DNA from: Antedon mediterranea
Lineage: Eukaryota > Echinodermata > Crinoidea > Comatulida > Antedonidae
Direction: 5' to 3'
Assembly (NCBI RefSeq): GCF_964355755.1
Contig: NC_092680.1
Location: 18,703,001-18,767,000, forward strand
Length of the DNA stretch: 64,000 nucleotides
Part shown: positions 1 through 15,400 of the stretch, in pieces
Numbering within the stretch: position 1 is the stretch's first letter
Layout of the letters: each line of letters begins with the position of its first letter
Notes under the pieces: model-generated
What the model was told of the DNA's origin: nothing
The model's input: the letters and a program-made list of their open reading frames with translations, nothing else
Database searches by the model: none
Program-made: the position numbers and the translations under genes

Positions 1-89
1 GCCCAAGTAAGAATGGTGAATACAGACTCTTAATCCATATTGGAATGGATCAATAGAAATTAACAAATAAAATAACAACACATAAATAC

Positions 90-407
90 CTGAAGCACTG
101 TTCCCATCTCTGCCAGGTCTTTCTGGTTAAGCTCCTTTGATTGCAAAACATCAAGTGTTGGCAGTAACCAGTCTTCTACTTCATCTGTTTCCCTTTGCAG
201 CCTACATAGCTGATCACTGACTGTCTGCAGGGTGGATCTCTGCTGCTTGACAGGGGCAAGGACTTTGCCAAAGCGGGAATTCATTTCATCCAGTTTGCTC
301 TGGATGTTCATGACAACACTAGGATCACTAGTCTGGATGAGGTTGGAAGCAGCTTCATTCACCTTCTCAATATTGGGCCGCAGACTATCTAGTCGATTTT
401 CTAAATG
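90..407 (-). CDS. MACF1/DST: Exon 107: C8 slot f (318 nt), last exon in window
   Basis: [60 protein letters not shown]. Full spectrin repeat with [12 protein letters not shown]. Ends phase 0 at CTT CAG before GTATTT; slots g to k of this cassette should follow beyond the left edge. Confidence 0.95.
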
Positions 408-3400
408 CTGCAGAATTTTAAAACAAAATTAATTATTTAGAAGAAGCAGAACATTTACCTAATACAGTACAATTTGTTTATTATTTATCTCAATTCAGTA
501 AATCTAAAACCAATTTAAAAATTGAAGAAACATAAAATACACACAAAGAAAATGAGGTGAAAGATAAAGTTTTAAAAAAGAGTGTCATTATTATGAAAGA
601 AATAAAATCATTTTAATGAACTACTTAAATCCTTATAACAATATTTACCCCATATTGTTTGACACTCTCTAGCAACGGCTCTTTCCTCATCAATACAGGT
701 GCCTGTTCAAGACGTGACTGTGCATACTCTACATCCTGGATCTGTCGGACTAGGTTGTTCAAGCCTTCTTGAACATTGTTTGAATCAGCCAAGACTGACT
801 GAAGGAGGTTACTTCTTTCTAGCACCTTTGCTTCCAATTCATTATATTTGTCAACCTTTTCTCCTAGGAAGTTAAAAATATTAGTTTTAATAAATATGTG
901 TTACAATGTATACCGTCATTAAACCATGACAGAATTTCACCTAGTAGAAATGGAGTAAACAAAATAATGAGTTTTGCCCAGGCAAGTTGAAGAACATATC
1001 CAAATTGACAGGTTGGGACTACAAACTACTAAAGTCGCAGCCATTCATGGTATAACAGAGTTCATTTGTAATGAGAGATAAATTAACTCAATTTCACAAC
1101 CTGGAACATATCCAAATTTACAGGTTGGGACTACAAACTACAGTACTAAAGTCGCAGCCATTCATGGTATAACAGAGTTCATTTGTAATGAGAGATAAAT
1201 TAACTCAATTTCACAACCTGGAACATATCCAAATTTACAGGTTGGGACTACAAACTACTAAAGTCGCATCCATTCATGGTATAACAGAGTTCATTTGTAT
1301 TGAGAGATAAATTAACTCAATTTCACAACCTGGAACATATTCAAATTTATGATCTTTCAAAGACTAATTATACCTGCAGTCACAATGAATGGTGTGAAAG
1401 ACCTTATTTTAGATCACAAGCTGCAGGAAATTGACTTACTAGTTTGGAATGCTACATCTTTCTTAACTCCTTCATGAACTTCACAGAAATCTCTACTAGC
1501 TTCTTTCAATCTCTCAACTTCCTTGGCATGAAATAAGATATCGTCTGCAACAGTTTTAAGTTTGCTCAATTGATGTTGAACAGTGATCGGTTCTGCTGCC
1601 ACAGGCTCTTCCATAAGATGCTGGAGAGTATTAGTAGTCTCGTCAAGCCATGGTGTCAATGGTTCACTGGTGGAAAAGTACTTTTGTTGTTTCTCTGTCA
1701 CTTCTTGGAGTTGCTTTGAGTGTTCAAAACATTTAGCTTTAAGACGGTCATATTGTGTGTTCATGTTTGTAAGCTTTTCGTGGATGACATTAGGTTGCGA
1801 CACTTCACTGAATGTTCTGGTGAACTGACGGGGTAAAACTTTGCCACGAAATTCAGCTAAGTCTTCTTTGTAACTCTAAAAGTCAAGATTATATAAAAAT
1901 ATGATAAAAATTACAAATTTGCACAACAGTAAAGTCACAAACACATGCATAATATAAACTTATTTGCCATCACAACTGATCACAAAAATAGTATAAAGTC
2001 TAAATTGGGCTTGTTCAAATTGTCCACACAATATTATGACTAATGAATATGACAAGTTTTAAATAAACTAAAAACAACATTACGATCATTGATGCATTGT
2101 TAATTGTTAACACAAACCTTGGAAGAGTTAATAAACTTCTGTCCAGACATATTAAGGTATTTCAGATCAGCAGCATGGGTGATAATGTCCTCTGTAAATG
2201 CCTTCTGTGCACTATACTGCTTCCTAAGACCTCTGGAATCTGTCTCCACATTTCTTGCAGACTGCTCAAGCTTATCTTCAGCTCCTTTCATCCATACATC
2301 AAAGTTCTCAACTTCAGGCTCGATCTTCTGCAAATCCTCTGTGGCATACTGGAGTTTTGACAACCGAGCATGAGAGTTTGCGTGTACTGTTTCATAGCGT
2401 GCCTTCAGATCTTCTAAACCTTCTTGCAATGTCTGTCTTTCAATGTCTTCTAGTTTGTCTTGTGGCAGTTTCAATACTTGTTGGAGCTCCTGCATTACTT
2501 CTAGTACTGGTGCCTGGTGGCTAAGTACATCTTTATGGATAACCTAAAATTATGAATGTTAAACTATTGATATTGTGCTATATTAAGTCAGACAGCTGCT
2601 TGTATGGATTGGAACACACATTTTCAAGGAACATCTAAATGAAAAGCTTACCTTGTGCTGGTTGAGTTGATCGGTCAGCTGCCTAGCCTGTTGGCTAAGA
2701 GGCTGCTCTGACCCGAGGTCATGCTCAACCTTATTTAACCAATCATTCATGCCTTGCAGGCTTTGAGTGGCTGATGAATACTGTTCCTTGCTTTTAGTCT
2801 AAGTAAAACAAACACATAATTGTAGCAAAATTGTCATTAGTGTAGAATAGTAGTTCAATGATACAAGGTGGTAGATTATCTACACTCGATCACACAATAA
2901 CAGTATAATTAATCATCTTATCACCTCAGTTATCATAACTACTGTATATATTCTGAACTTACTTTCTCCACAAAATCTTGCTTTAACTGATCCAACTTTG
3001 TCTCCGACTCTCGGTATACAACGTCCGACTTTTGTGTCACATTGTCATACTGAGCTCGGAGATCAGCAATTTGATGCTCCAATCGCTGTGCTTGCTGTGG
3101 AGTGATTTCATTGCGCTTGTCTGTCAGGAACTGCTGAGTGTTGTGAATAGCTTCCAATATGGTTGGCTTGTTTGTGGTAACATCAGTAACTAAACCCTGT
3201 AAGATGTTCTAATGCTTAATAATTTATAAGAGAATAACTAACTCACCGGTAGTAATTTATATGACACATCTACATTTTGTTTTGGAGTACTATAGTTGCA
3301 AAAATCAGTATGGATCGTTATTAGAGCACAGACATGATAGAAAACTCAACTCAATCAGATTTAAAAAAAAAAAAACATAACTAATTTTGTAAATCACAAT

Positions 3401-6400
3401 CAAAGAATTACTCCATATATAGACTCCATAAACTTCCTGTTAACAACATGAGGAATGTTAGCCTTGCTGTTAAATATCTTAGAGAACTTCGCTTCATGAG
3501 AAAAAAGTTTAAAAAAACTTGCCCTGTAAACTTCATACTCTGTATTCAGCTGCCCAAGCTCTTCACTCTTTGGTGCTGATTGTACAAGTTTTGAATCAAC
3601 CTGTGTAACCCACTCAACTAGGCCTGTTACTTGGTTTGACTTTTCAAGGAAAGATTTAGTCATGGCAAGTTCATCATCTCTAAAGTTTAATCGGTTTACC
3701 AAAGTATCATAGCGATTCTTAACTGATGACAACTCTCTTTGTATTGGACTTTCTTCCTCTGCAAAAATTAAAATATTTAAATTTTGTATAAAAAGTACAT
3801 CAGAACATAAATCACAAACAAAATCATTGTTTTCCCTCAAATTTAATATGAGGAATGAGCCCAGTATGAATAAAATTGGTGGTACAATATTTCATTGCAC
3901 TGCTCTGTATGTCCATAGTTCTGATAAATTTTAATTCAATTTAAATTAATACCTTCAACATCAAATTTATTATCCTCTTCTTCTCCTGTTGTTTTACGTG
4001 TTGGTGGGGCACTGTCGCCAGCCAAACCAACTTGAAGTGACCGATAGTGTGGTCTAGCATGTACAGGTGATTCTTCTTCATGCATTAATTTGTCAAAAAT
4101 TTGACCCAACTTGTTTAGGTCGGTGACCTTTTGTTTGTACGCACTGACCTCTGATTTTAGGGGCTGTAAAAATAGGAAAAAACCGCTGCATCAACATACC
4201 TAATTATTTTTATTTTATTTATTTTTTTTTTTTTATTTATTCGTCTTCTCACTAACTCAGTTAGTGAAGGATCAACAGGTGGTAAACACCTCTAAAACGG
4301 TCCAGTCCCAATTTGCACAGTGGCTGTGTGTGACAGTGGCTGTGTTTGTGTGGACTAGTACACCGGGGTAACCCCCTACTCATCTCGAAAGATGTACTAG
4401 GTTCTTTAAAGTGCGCATGAGCTATGTGTACACTGGACCTACGGTTTATAGTCCTTATCCGAGAAGACTCGTTCTACCACCAGAACCATGGAGCGAGTGA
4501 GCCTCGAACCCTTGCCGATGTTATGGCTACGTAATTACGGTTCCACTGTCTTAACCACTCGGCCACTCACTCGCTCTGTTTGATTGAACACTAGCTTATT
4601 AAAAAATAACATAAACATGATTTAGTTTCTAAAAGATATCTATAAAAGTTTTCCTAACCTTGATTTGGTCCATCTGAGCTTGTACTGCTACAATATCGTC
4701 AGCAACTGGTAACAAATTATCAACCTTGTTTTCCATTGTATCCAACCAATAGGTGACATCACGATTGTATTGTTGATACCGCTTGTTTGCTCTTGCCTTT
4801 GAATCAAACTGCTTAAATCTGTAACCATAACAATTTGACATTTAAGAAATAGCACTATAGTTAGCAGCAACATGACCCTTAGGAGAGAAGCATGTAGTTG
4901 AAAAGACCACAATGTTTGTGGAATGCGCTACATAAATACATTAACACTGATGAATTACCACAAAAACATTGAATCAAATAATATAATTATTTACACATAT
5001 GTTTTAAAAACTTAAAATCACATACTGGTGTATCAATTGAGATACAAATAAAATATCTTTGATCTTTGATATCTATGATTTCTGGAAAAATTTAATAAAT
5101 AATAAAGTCACAATCTTCTAACCTTTTAGCAAGAAGCTCTTCCAATAATCTCCAGTTCAGGTCTACATTTCTCATCACAGTTGTCACATATGAAGTGTCC
5201 ATTGCCTTGGAGTTGCGTACCATATCATCTCCAATAGAGTGGACACGTTTTAAGCGAGGTCTGTTCTCACTCATTTGTTTCTTTATTTCCTGTACAAAAC
5301 CAAGAAGACAGATTTTTCAAATTTAGAAAATGCTTGTTGATATCAAATTCTTAATATTCAGCAGACATTGTTTATGTATCTGTATGAAGCTGCCTTTACC
5401 TTAAAAATCTATTTTTAAAAAAACTTCTCTAAATTGCCACAACGATGGGATTATCTCATCAGTTGATTTTTGAAAGGATTTTAGACACTTAACAAACCAA
5501 CCTTGAGTTCTTTTTCAAGTGCTGGCAGTTGTAGTTTGTTGATCTCCTTTGACTCAAGTCTGTCCAATACAGGTATCAACCAATCTTCCAAAGTCTCCAC
5601 TTCCTTCTCAAAGACTTCCAGATTATCACTAATCTCTTGCAAGATGTGTTTGTGTGTGTCGGAGGTAAGAGCAAGTTTACTATAACGTGTATTCAATGCA
5701 TCAACTTTAGCCTGGATATTACGAGCTACTTTAGGCTCCGACGTTTCAACAAGTTTGGCTGCTTGTGCCTTTACAGACTCAATGCGTGGCAGTTGACTCA
5801 TGATGGTCTCTTCAACAGCCTAAAAAGAGAGTTTGTTATTTAGTCTGTACTGATACTTCATCAAATCATTCATAAACATGATATAAAAAAGATCTTGCTA
5901 TTGACAAAACCCGCCATGAGCTGAACCAATTTGGACCAAAAAAGCCCATTTACCATAAATTTCAATTCTAGTCTCTAGTTTCAACAGGGGTTGCTTACCT
6001 TATGTTCTTGGATGGTGGCAAAGAGTGGATCACGTTTAGCAACCACAATGGTTCCCTTTTCAATTCTATGCGATTCTTTCTCAGCGCCATCGATCCAATC
6101 AAGTAGGTCATCAAGGCCATCCTGCACATTCTGTGACTCTGCTAGCTTAGTGTGGAGAACAGCATCTCGTTCCTTGATTTGACTATCCAACACTTGATAT
6201 CGAGCAAGTAATTGCTCTGTTGTAATGAATAGAAAAAAGAATATTGTAAATATCAGCCTTCTGAGAGTAAGCTACAAGGTGGTTGGCCAAAGGAGAAGAG
6301 ATAATTACAATCATATGAACCAACCATCTATAGTTTGTGACAGCTTCACATTGCCTCTATGCCAAAACTAGTAATAGTTCACCTCACACGGCTTTACAGA

Positions 6401-9400
6401 AATAAACATTCAACCAACAGAAATTAAAGGTCTAACCTGTTGTAGCACTAGCTACCACCTCTAGCTCTGGTTGAATAGCACCTAACTCATTTGCTGTTTC
6501 TTTTGTCTTATCAATATCTTTTAATTGACTGCTGACTGCTGTTCGCAATGTCTGTGAAAACAGGAAAAATCCAGTTTATTTATGGTTTATGGTTGATTTG
6601 ATATTTTGAAAAATCAAAAATCAGAATTGAGCAATAGACATTCATACCTTAAGTTTATCTATCTGTTTCTGTACCACAACAGGATCTGCTCCAACTGGTT
6701 CATGCATAATCGCAGTTGCAGTTGATTCTGTATCGTGGAACCATTCTTGTAGCTGTTCGCATTGATCCTCAAACGACTGTTGACGTGACACAACTTCTTC
6801 TAGGTCGTCAGTATGTTCCGTACTACTGAGCTTTAATCTGTCATATCGTGCTGTGATGTGATTCAACTTGCCTCGGAGAACGTTGCTTGATGATTTTTCA
6901 GCGAAATTGCGTACAATTTGGCGAGGTACTGCTTCACGATATGCTGCTAAGTCTTGTTTGTATCCCTAAAAATAGAAAATATAGTACAGTTAGCATAATG
7001 TCTATTCCAATGTCAAAATCTAGATAGTAAAACTCCCAGACATTCAATTTATATTTGTTCAATTGTAAGCAATTTATTGATTTACTCCATCACAAAGTCA
7101 GCAGTTACAGTGCTAAAAGACAATATTGTATATACTCCAATCTAGAAATATTATTAAACTAACCTTAGCACCCTCCAGAATCTTCTGACCAGCCTTCACA
7201 ATATACTTCAAATCCGCTGAATGAGCTATTACATCTTCATTGAATCCCTTTTGGTTGTTAAACTGACATCTGTTACTGGTGAGATCTTTGCCGATGCCTA
7301 CCATGGAAGCATCCAAAGAGCCTTCAGCAGAGTCCAACCACTTCTCAAAATCTTTTACTTCCTCCTCAAACTTGGAGATGTCCTCTTCAGCAAACTTCAA
7401 TTTGTTCAGACGGCTGTGAGATTCTGTGTTTGCAGCATCAAATCGATAGCGCAAGTCTGTTTGGTATTCTGATAGCTTTCGACGTTCATCCTCGCTCAGA
7501 TGTTGAGCATGTTGTCTGAGAAGCTGCTGGGAGTCTTGTGTAGCTTGTACAACAGGAGTCTGATGAGCCTGGATGTCTTCATGTATGGCCTAAGAAAGAT
7601 CAAATAGGTGAAATGTTACCATAAGAAGTTTAAAAATGTATGAACTATGGTTTATATTTTCTTAATTTAGAGAATCAAGTTATAACAACATTTACCTTGT
7701 GTTCTTTAAGTTGCTCAGTAACTTCAGCTGCTGTTTCTGCTACAGGTTGCTCCATTGCTAAGGCACTCTCTCCTGTACAGATCCAATCAAGCATGTTCTG
7801 AAGACCTTGACATATTCCTGTGTATCGATCACTTAGTGCAACCTATTAAATAGGAGAAACATTATTAAAATCTTAGTTTTATAAAATATTAGCATCAGAA
7901 TAGGAACATATTATACCAAAATATAGCCCAGCTACCAAACATTTTGAAAAATAAAACATAAGTAAAGTTCTAAATTCCTACATAAGCTAATACAATTTAA
8001 GTTATGAATGAATTAACGTTAATTCTTGACATGCATTACTAGCTATACAGCTGTCCATACCTGTTCTTTTTCTTGTACATCGAGGTGTTCCAACAGTCGC
8101 ATTGATTCCCTCTGCCATTCATCAGAATTAGTGCATAAGGTTTCAAACTCTGATCTAAGGTCATTTACTTTGTCTTGTAGCTCTTTTTGCAACATCGGTG
8201 TAAATGAATCTCGATTGTCCCTTAGGAACTGTTCAGTGCCGTGGATTGCTTCAAGGATTGATGGTTTACTTGCCAGGAAGTCAGTATTTACAGTCTGAAA
8301 AAAAAACCAATGGAAGCATGAATGATAAATCAGCATGGATGTTGTTAAAATCTCCACATGATTTGATGATAGCAACAGTAATTAGATAAATAATAATAAT
8401 AAAATAATAAATAATGTTTGATATGAATATACGTACTGTGAATGCGTCCATCTCTCTTGTTAATGGAATCAGTTCTCTGCTAACTGGCTTCTTATCATAC
8501 AGGTTTTCATTAATTTCCTTGACATTTTCGGTCACTTTCTCGACAGCATCCTTCTTGTCCAACCACAGGCACATTACTTTCAGTTCATCTAATAATCCAG
8601 CTATGACCTTATCAAGGTCGTTGTAACGTCTGTTAATAACAGCTAGTTCTTTCTCAACATCGGTGTCTTCTGCAATATTAAAAACATTTACTTACCATTT
8701 AAACACAGATTATTTAAATGATATAACTCAAAACAATAAAACAAATCGGAATATTGAATATTTGCGGGAATCTACAGTAGGATGAAGTAACTACTTGTGT
8801 CATATTAATGTGCATACAGGGACACTGAGAGGCAGTGATTTCTCAGTGTTCCAGGTCCAGACAACAACCAATTACACAATATGCATCCTGTAGGTTCTAA
8901 ACTCCCTATATATATATTTAATACCTTCTAATATTGTCCTCTCTAGACGGCTGACATCACGGTCTTGTGGAGGTGACCACTCAGTTTGCAGAGTTGCACC
9001 AATATGCGTGGACCAGTATCGTCGACGGGATGAAACACGTGCTTGTTGCTCACGTTGCAGACTATCGAGATTGCTTCCTAGTTTATTGACCTCTGTGATC
9101 TTGAGTTTATAGTCCTTGATCTCTTTCTGCAGAGGCTATTGTATTAAAATATTGGCAATTAACAATTGTATTCCAATTTTTGTTAAAGAAAGCTTAGTTA
9201 GATAACTGAAAGAAACATTTAGTGAGACTTAGTCATCACTTTATTTTCAGACAAAAACATCTATGCTGGCACATACAGCACAGAATATATGAATATAAAA
9301 TTATATGAAAATAACACCTCAATTTCAAATTTTCAATTTATGGTACTGATGTTATAACTAACATTTCTGAGAAGCAATGCGAGAATACAGTTCAATTGGT

Positions 9401-12400
9401 TAATGTGCAATATTTAGAATACAGTATAATAGTGTAAACAGCTAAATCTTGATAAATTATATCTAAATCTCCTTAAATAGAATAATTTAGAATTAGAAAT
9501 GATTGCATGAACTTAACTAAATAATCAACACTCACCATTGATGATTAGTTGTGATTCCCGAAGAAGAGGAGAATGATGGTGAAAATTAAGAAAAGAATGT
9601 TAGCAAGTGAATCATAAAAAATGAGAATTATTTCAAATTAGAATATATTATCATTTTTTTCAGTTTTTTTATTTTAATTCTGTGGATGAGCATTAAGCCA
9701 AAGCTAACCTGAGCGTATTACATTTTTAATATTAATTTACAGAAATAAAACAAAAGGTTAAAATGCATTAATGATAATATATAAATTTAAAGCAATACAT
9801 GACATGTGCATGATGATAATTATCATATTTCATTACATATACACCAAATTATTCAGCATGTAGTGCTGTGAAGAAGTGTTTAATAGTTGTGCAACACAAA
9901 AACACTAAAAAATATCTATTATTTTAAAAGTTCATTATTGGTATAAATCCTATGATATCCTATTGTTACTTTAGGAATATCCTAATATCTCTAATATCCT
10001 CATTAAATCCAGTGTCATTTAAATAGAGTTTCATTGATTCCTATTTGAGTGCAAAGTTTGACAAAACTGTTGTTTGTGTATGGTGATTTCGTATATATTG
10101 TGCAATGATGATTATTTGTTTTATTAACATGCAGTAGTAATAGCGTATATACAAAATCAAAATATATTTGTTAACAATTGCCAAAAATGTTTTTAAAAAT
10201 AAAAGAAAATATCAACATAATAACGTGACAGGAAGACAAAATGGTTTCTAAGCATTTGCAGAGTGATTGAAATGAAAAAAAAATGTCACCATTTTAAGAA
10301 ACAAAGAATTTGTTTAAGCTAACAATTTCAATGACTTTTTCTTTTTTGCAAAATGCATACAAATTTAATTAATTTAAATTCTAATTTATTACCTAAAAGC
10401 AATATTGCATTTTTAAGCATGCTTTAAAAATCTATTTGCTATATGATTGAAGAAAGTGAATATTGAAAGAAATGTACTGCATGTGTGTTTACCGTAAGTT
10501 TCTGTATTTGCATTTGTATACTTCGAGTTTCTTTAGTACTGGGGTTGATGTCTTCTAAACTCTGCTCTGTGTTATCTAACCAGAAGTCGACTTTCTCCAC
10601 CATACTGTCGTATCGTTTCTTTGCTAGTTTACGATCATCCATCTGACCATATCTAAAAAAAGGGAGATATGTACTCTGGAAAAATTTCTTTTGTGATTAC
10701 ATACCAAAAATGTCTTTGTTGAAACTAAAATAACTAAAGGACACCGAATTCATTTACAAAATATGATACAAACCTCTTGGTCAAGATGTCCTGCAGACAT
10801 GTCCAGTTTTGATTGAGATTGGACAGAACAGCTGCAACAAATGAGGAGTCACTAGCTCTTGGATGCTCCATCAGCTCCTGTCCAAGGTTGTGAATGTCCT
10901 GGTGTTCTTGAAGATGGTTGTTGACATCATTAGAGATGGCCTGGAAAATAGAATAGAATACATTGGCATTATATGTAAAGACATTTTTGAAAGCAATTGG
11001 ATGGCAGAAATTTACATGATGCAGCTTTACCTGTAATTCCTCTTCTAGATCTTGAATATCTTTCTTCATAATGTCAGGACCTTCCAGTTCATCTAATACA
11101 GGCATCAACCACTCTTCCAATTTGTCTACATCTCTTTCTAGATCGACAAGCTTTCCAGAGAGATTCTGAAGAGTTTCTCCATGCTGTTTCAATTGTGTCT
11201 TTGTAGCAGAGAATCTAGAGTTGAAGTTCTCAATCTTTCTCTGGAATAGTTGTCGTTCCTCTGGACTGCAGTTCACCATAAGTTTTGATATCTCTTGCAT
11301 AACTGAGTCAATGACTGGCTGGTGGCTGTTGATCTCTTTTTCCAAAAGCTTAAAAATTATATTTGAAAATGTTGTTAAAACAGAATGTAGAGCATTTGTG
11401 TATGTTTGTTATGTTTGATGGCCATTAATTATTATTGGTTTGGTATATACCAAAGTTGTAATGGTGTAATCATTCAAGTATCTCTTACTCTATATTCTTG
11501 CAGTCTTTCCACAAGAGGCATCTTTTTAATCACAATGACTGTTCCTTGACGCATTCTGAAAATGATCTTCTCTTTTTCATCCAGCCAATGGAAGAGTCCA
11601 TCTAATCTCTCTTGCAGAGACTGCATGTCTGACAGAGATGACTTTAATGCTTTCTGCCTGCCATCAATCTGTCCTTCCAGATCATTGTATCGTTTGACAA
11701 TATCAACTAAATTAAGAAAAATTGCCATATAAAATTTAGCAATATTCATTTGACAGTATTTGAATGATGTTTGAAAATATGTAAAAAAGGTTGGGTATTG
11801 TGTTCTTACATGTGGTTTGATCGACATAATCACTGGTGCTTGTTTGAGCCTCAATAAGTTCATGTCCTGCCTCTTTCACAGCATTGATGTCTTTGCCATG
11901 AAGTATAACAGCATCAAGCAAAACCTATAAAATCAAAAGATATTGTAAAATGTACAATTCTGTAGTTTGATACAGTTCATTTGAATGTTCACTTCATTGC
12001 ATTTTTCTGAGGTTTCATCAGATCAGTGGTACTTGCAGTGGTTGTTTCACCTTATAGTAATAACATAAAATGTTACTATTTATACACAAGCAGCACATAT
12101 AGTCAAGAACATATGTATGCATTAAGCAGTCATTTGTGTTATTTCTTTAATATAAAATGAACCATACCTTTAGACGATTAATTTGTCTTTGAATCATGTT
12201 AGGATCAGAACCAATAGGTTCTTTCAATAATCTCTCCAGATCAGTTCCAACATCTCCTAACCATCGATATGTTGTTTCAACCAGGGTGTTGTAATGGCGG
12301 TGTTTGTCTACTAACTCTGAGAGATACTTCATGTAGTCATTGCTGGTTAGTTTCAGCTGGTTATAGCGATCATTAAGATCTGCCACAGTGGCCATGATCA

Positions 12401-15400
12401 ACTCTGGTTCTGGATTTTCTTGGAAGCTACGATTGAATTCCTTTGGCAGAACTGATGTTCTGAATTCACTTAGTTCCTCACGGTAAAGCTTTGCATTTTC
12501 AACCACTTTATAACCAGACAAAGTTCTGTATTTGAGATGTGCAGCATATGTGACAATCTCTTCAGCAAAGGCCTTATGGTGTTCTAAGTTCTTTTCAAGA
12601 TCTTGTAGGCTATTGGCAACGTCACATTGAACCTGATCCATCTTAACTTCAGCAGACGATAGCCAGGTAGTGAAAGCTGCAATGTCTTGTTCACCATGCT
12701 CCAGATCACCGACTGCTTGATTGAGTTTGTTCAATCTTGTATGGGACTGCACAACGACAACGTCATATCGAGATTTGAGATTGTCTGCTGTTGATTTCAA
12801 ACGGTATGCATCTTGCTCTTTCATTTGGCTGCCATACTGTCTCACCAGCTGATTGATATTGTGGATTACCTGGATGATTGGCTGGTGGGAAGCTTCAATA
12901 TCTTCATGAAGAACCTGTGATGGTAACCAAAAATGAAAGGTAGTATAATTGGACTACTTGGGAAAATTGACATGTTTATTATTAATGTTTATTAGACTTT
13001 GCCGATTTTACTACTTCTAGGAATAAAATATAATGGGTTTTCAAAATTGTCCCACAATACTCGGGCATTCATGTAAAGACCTAATAAGCTTTACAATACC
13101 TTGTGTAGCTCCAATTGCTGCTTCAATGATTGCAGAACCTCCTCCTGTGGCTGTTCCTGTCCAAGTCTACACTCAAACTCTGTGATGTTATCCAATAAGG
13201 TTACAGTTATAGATGTTGTTTCTTCATATTTGTTACGTAGTGATGTCTGGTATAAACAAAATATGGTAAAAATATTGTCATGATTTATTGTTTAAATGCA
13301 ATGTTTTTTGGTTACACACAAATAGCTATTTGTAGCTAAGTAGTATTGAGAATAGAATCTTAATTTTTAAAATAAAGTGAACTAACCAGACAAAGCAATG
13401 TGGAGTAATGGTCTAGCACTTAACAGGCATGGGTTCGAGACCATAAAAGGCCTAATCTGAATTATTCAAGGTAGATCTCTGGTGGTACATTATTGGAACT
13501 TGCTTATATGAGTGTGATTTTTTTTTTTACATTTTAAAATTTGATTATTGAACGTACCACTTCTGTTTGGATCTTTTCTAATCTTATGATTTCTGCTTCA
13601 GTATCTTTGTAGATCTCATCAGCATTTCCTGTGATGTCTTCAAATGACATTCTTAGGTCACTGATCTTCTCTTCCAACTCTTCACATTCCTCGTCTGTCA
13701 GTTTGTTGCGATTGTCATGCAGGAACTGGTCACCAGCTACAATGGTTTCCAGAATCACAGACTTGTTGGAATTAATATCCGTGTGAACATCCTTGAAAAT
13801 AAAAACGATTGATTGATGTAATTAAACAAACATGATTGAGGTAAAAACTAAGCATTTTTTAGTTAATGTCAATGTGGACATCCTTTAACATGCATTTTTC
13901 AGATACAAATTGTTGTATTAACAATGTTTACGTAATAAAAGTGCAATATAGTCTAAAATGATTTTCTAGGCACAATAAACAGATGAGCCTATTATGGACT
14001 TTTACTAGAGGGGATGCTTACTCAAAATGAGTATTGTACACTATGTGTAAATGCTTAATACCTTAAACAGAGCGAACTCAGTCTTCAAAGTCTCCAAGTC
14101 TTTACTTGTGGGCTTCTTTTTCCGTAAATTGCTCTCTACAGCAGTGCACCAGTCTAGCCTGTGATTTATCAGTGTGAATTTCTCTAGGAATTGACGTGTC
14201 AAGTCGATGTCAGTCTCGCGTTCACTTATTCTGAACTTGAGGTTGTTGTATCGACGTCTTGTGTCACGCAACTGATGCTGTACTGGTGAATCTTCTGAAT
14301 GTTAAAAAGAAAACAAACATTTTTAAGTAGGAATTTGCTGATGAAATTCATCATTCTAACACTAATACTACTACTAATACTTCTAAATAACACAAATTTT
14401 TCTTTTAATGAAAGTATACGAAAATCTCAAAATTGTGTACATTTATTTTATGTACAATGAAGAACTACAATGCATTACAAAAGGCAACATACATTCCTTT
14501 AAATGAATGAATTCAAAATGCAAAATCATACCTATGCCATCTCTGATATGGAGGATTGATTCACTGAATGTTGATGCTCTTCTTTCACTTGGCATGTACC
14601 CCCCTGCTGTGTATGTTGACCTATGATGAGGTTTGGTTGGTACAGGTGTTCTGAACTCAGTCAGTAGGTGATCAAGTGAATGTCCAGCCTTTTCTAGTTC
14701 AGCAATGTCTGGTTCATAATCATCAACTTGTGCTTTAAACGGCTGGAAAATAATAAAAAATAGATAGATTTTATTGAGTAGTTTAGCTAAATGTATTACA
14801 AATGCTTAAAACTGTTTCAGACTTTGAAGAGAAAAACTGTAAAGAAAAAAGCTGTGGTGGGATGGGTGTAGAGGGGGAGTATTTGGGAGAATTGTTACTA
14901 TTAGGATAACTGTTAAAGTAAATGTTATGTTTATGCAAAAATGGCATGAGTAAATGCCACCAGGTGTATGGTTTCATTTGACAAAAGAGTTGTTAAATAA
15001 AATATTTACAAAAATGCTTATACCTCAAGTTCTTTGTCTTGTCTGTTTAGTGTTCTCAAATCTAAAGAGATAGGTTGCAATTGGCTCAATTTGCGTTCCA
15101 TAGTTGTAAGCCAGATACCAGTGTCCTGGTTTCCAGTGTGGTACTTATCCTCAGCTTGGTTGAGAAGAGCTAACTGCTTCTTCCTATATGAAAACATTTT
15201 TAAATTGATATTGGTGATTATGACAATCTAAAAAAACTTTTTTATTACATGATTTTATTATTGTATATTTGTTTTAGAGTTCAATTTATTTAAATCTTTA
15301 TTCCAAAACCTATGTTACCCCCAACATATTATACAGGTGCTTATGAGTTGTGAAATTTTATCAGATACAAAAAATGTGTTCAGATGTTTGTTCTATGTAA

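Larger units (their letters stand above)
90..2798 (-). repeat. Coding cassette C8, partial (slots a to f)
   Basis: Lengths 147, 426, 436 (c and d fused), 215 and 318 nt. The window ends before slots g to k, so the total cassette number is unknown. Confidence 0.88.
2963..7842 (-). repeat. Coding cassette C7 (11 exons, 850 codons)
   Basis: Lengths 147, 426, 318, 115, 218, 318, 167, 160, 211, 236 and 234 nt; full intron set, with one GC-AG intron after slot j. Confidence 0.9.
8061..13246 (-). repeat. Coding cassette C6 (10 exons, 850 codons)
   Basis: Lengths 147, 747 (b and c fused), 115, 218, 318, 167, 160, 211, 233 and 234 nt. Contains the longest rod intron, between slots h and i. Confidence 0.9.

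Noticed and set aside
4497-4575. A functional tRNA gene
   Set aside because: A and B boxes are present, but the acceptor stem does not pair and a SINE body and A-rich tail follow.
9536-9560. Strong donor ATCAATG|GTGAGT in the long C6 intron
   Set aside because: No acceptor upstream on the minus strand gives an open frame; taken as a cryptic site.
10941-11030. Retained-intron reading between slots f and g of C6 (open through 30 codons)
   Set aside because: The donor and acceptor are good and the same intron is spliced in all other cassettes, so the open frame is chance.
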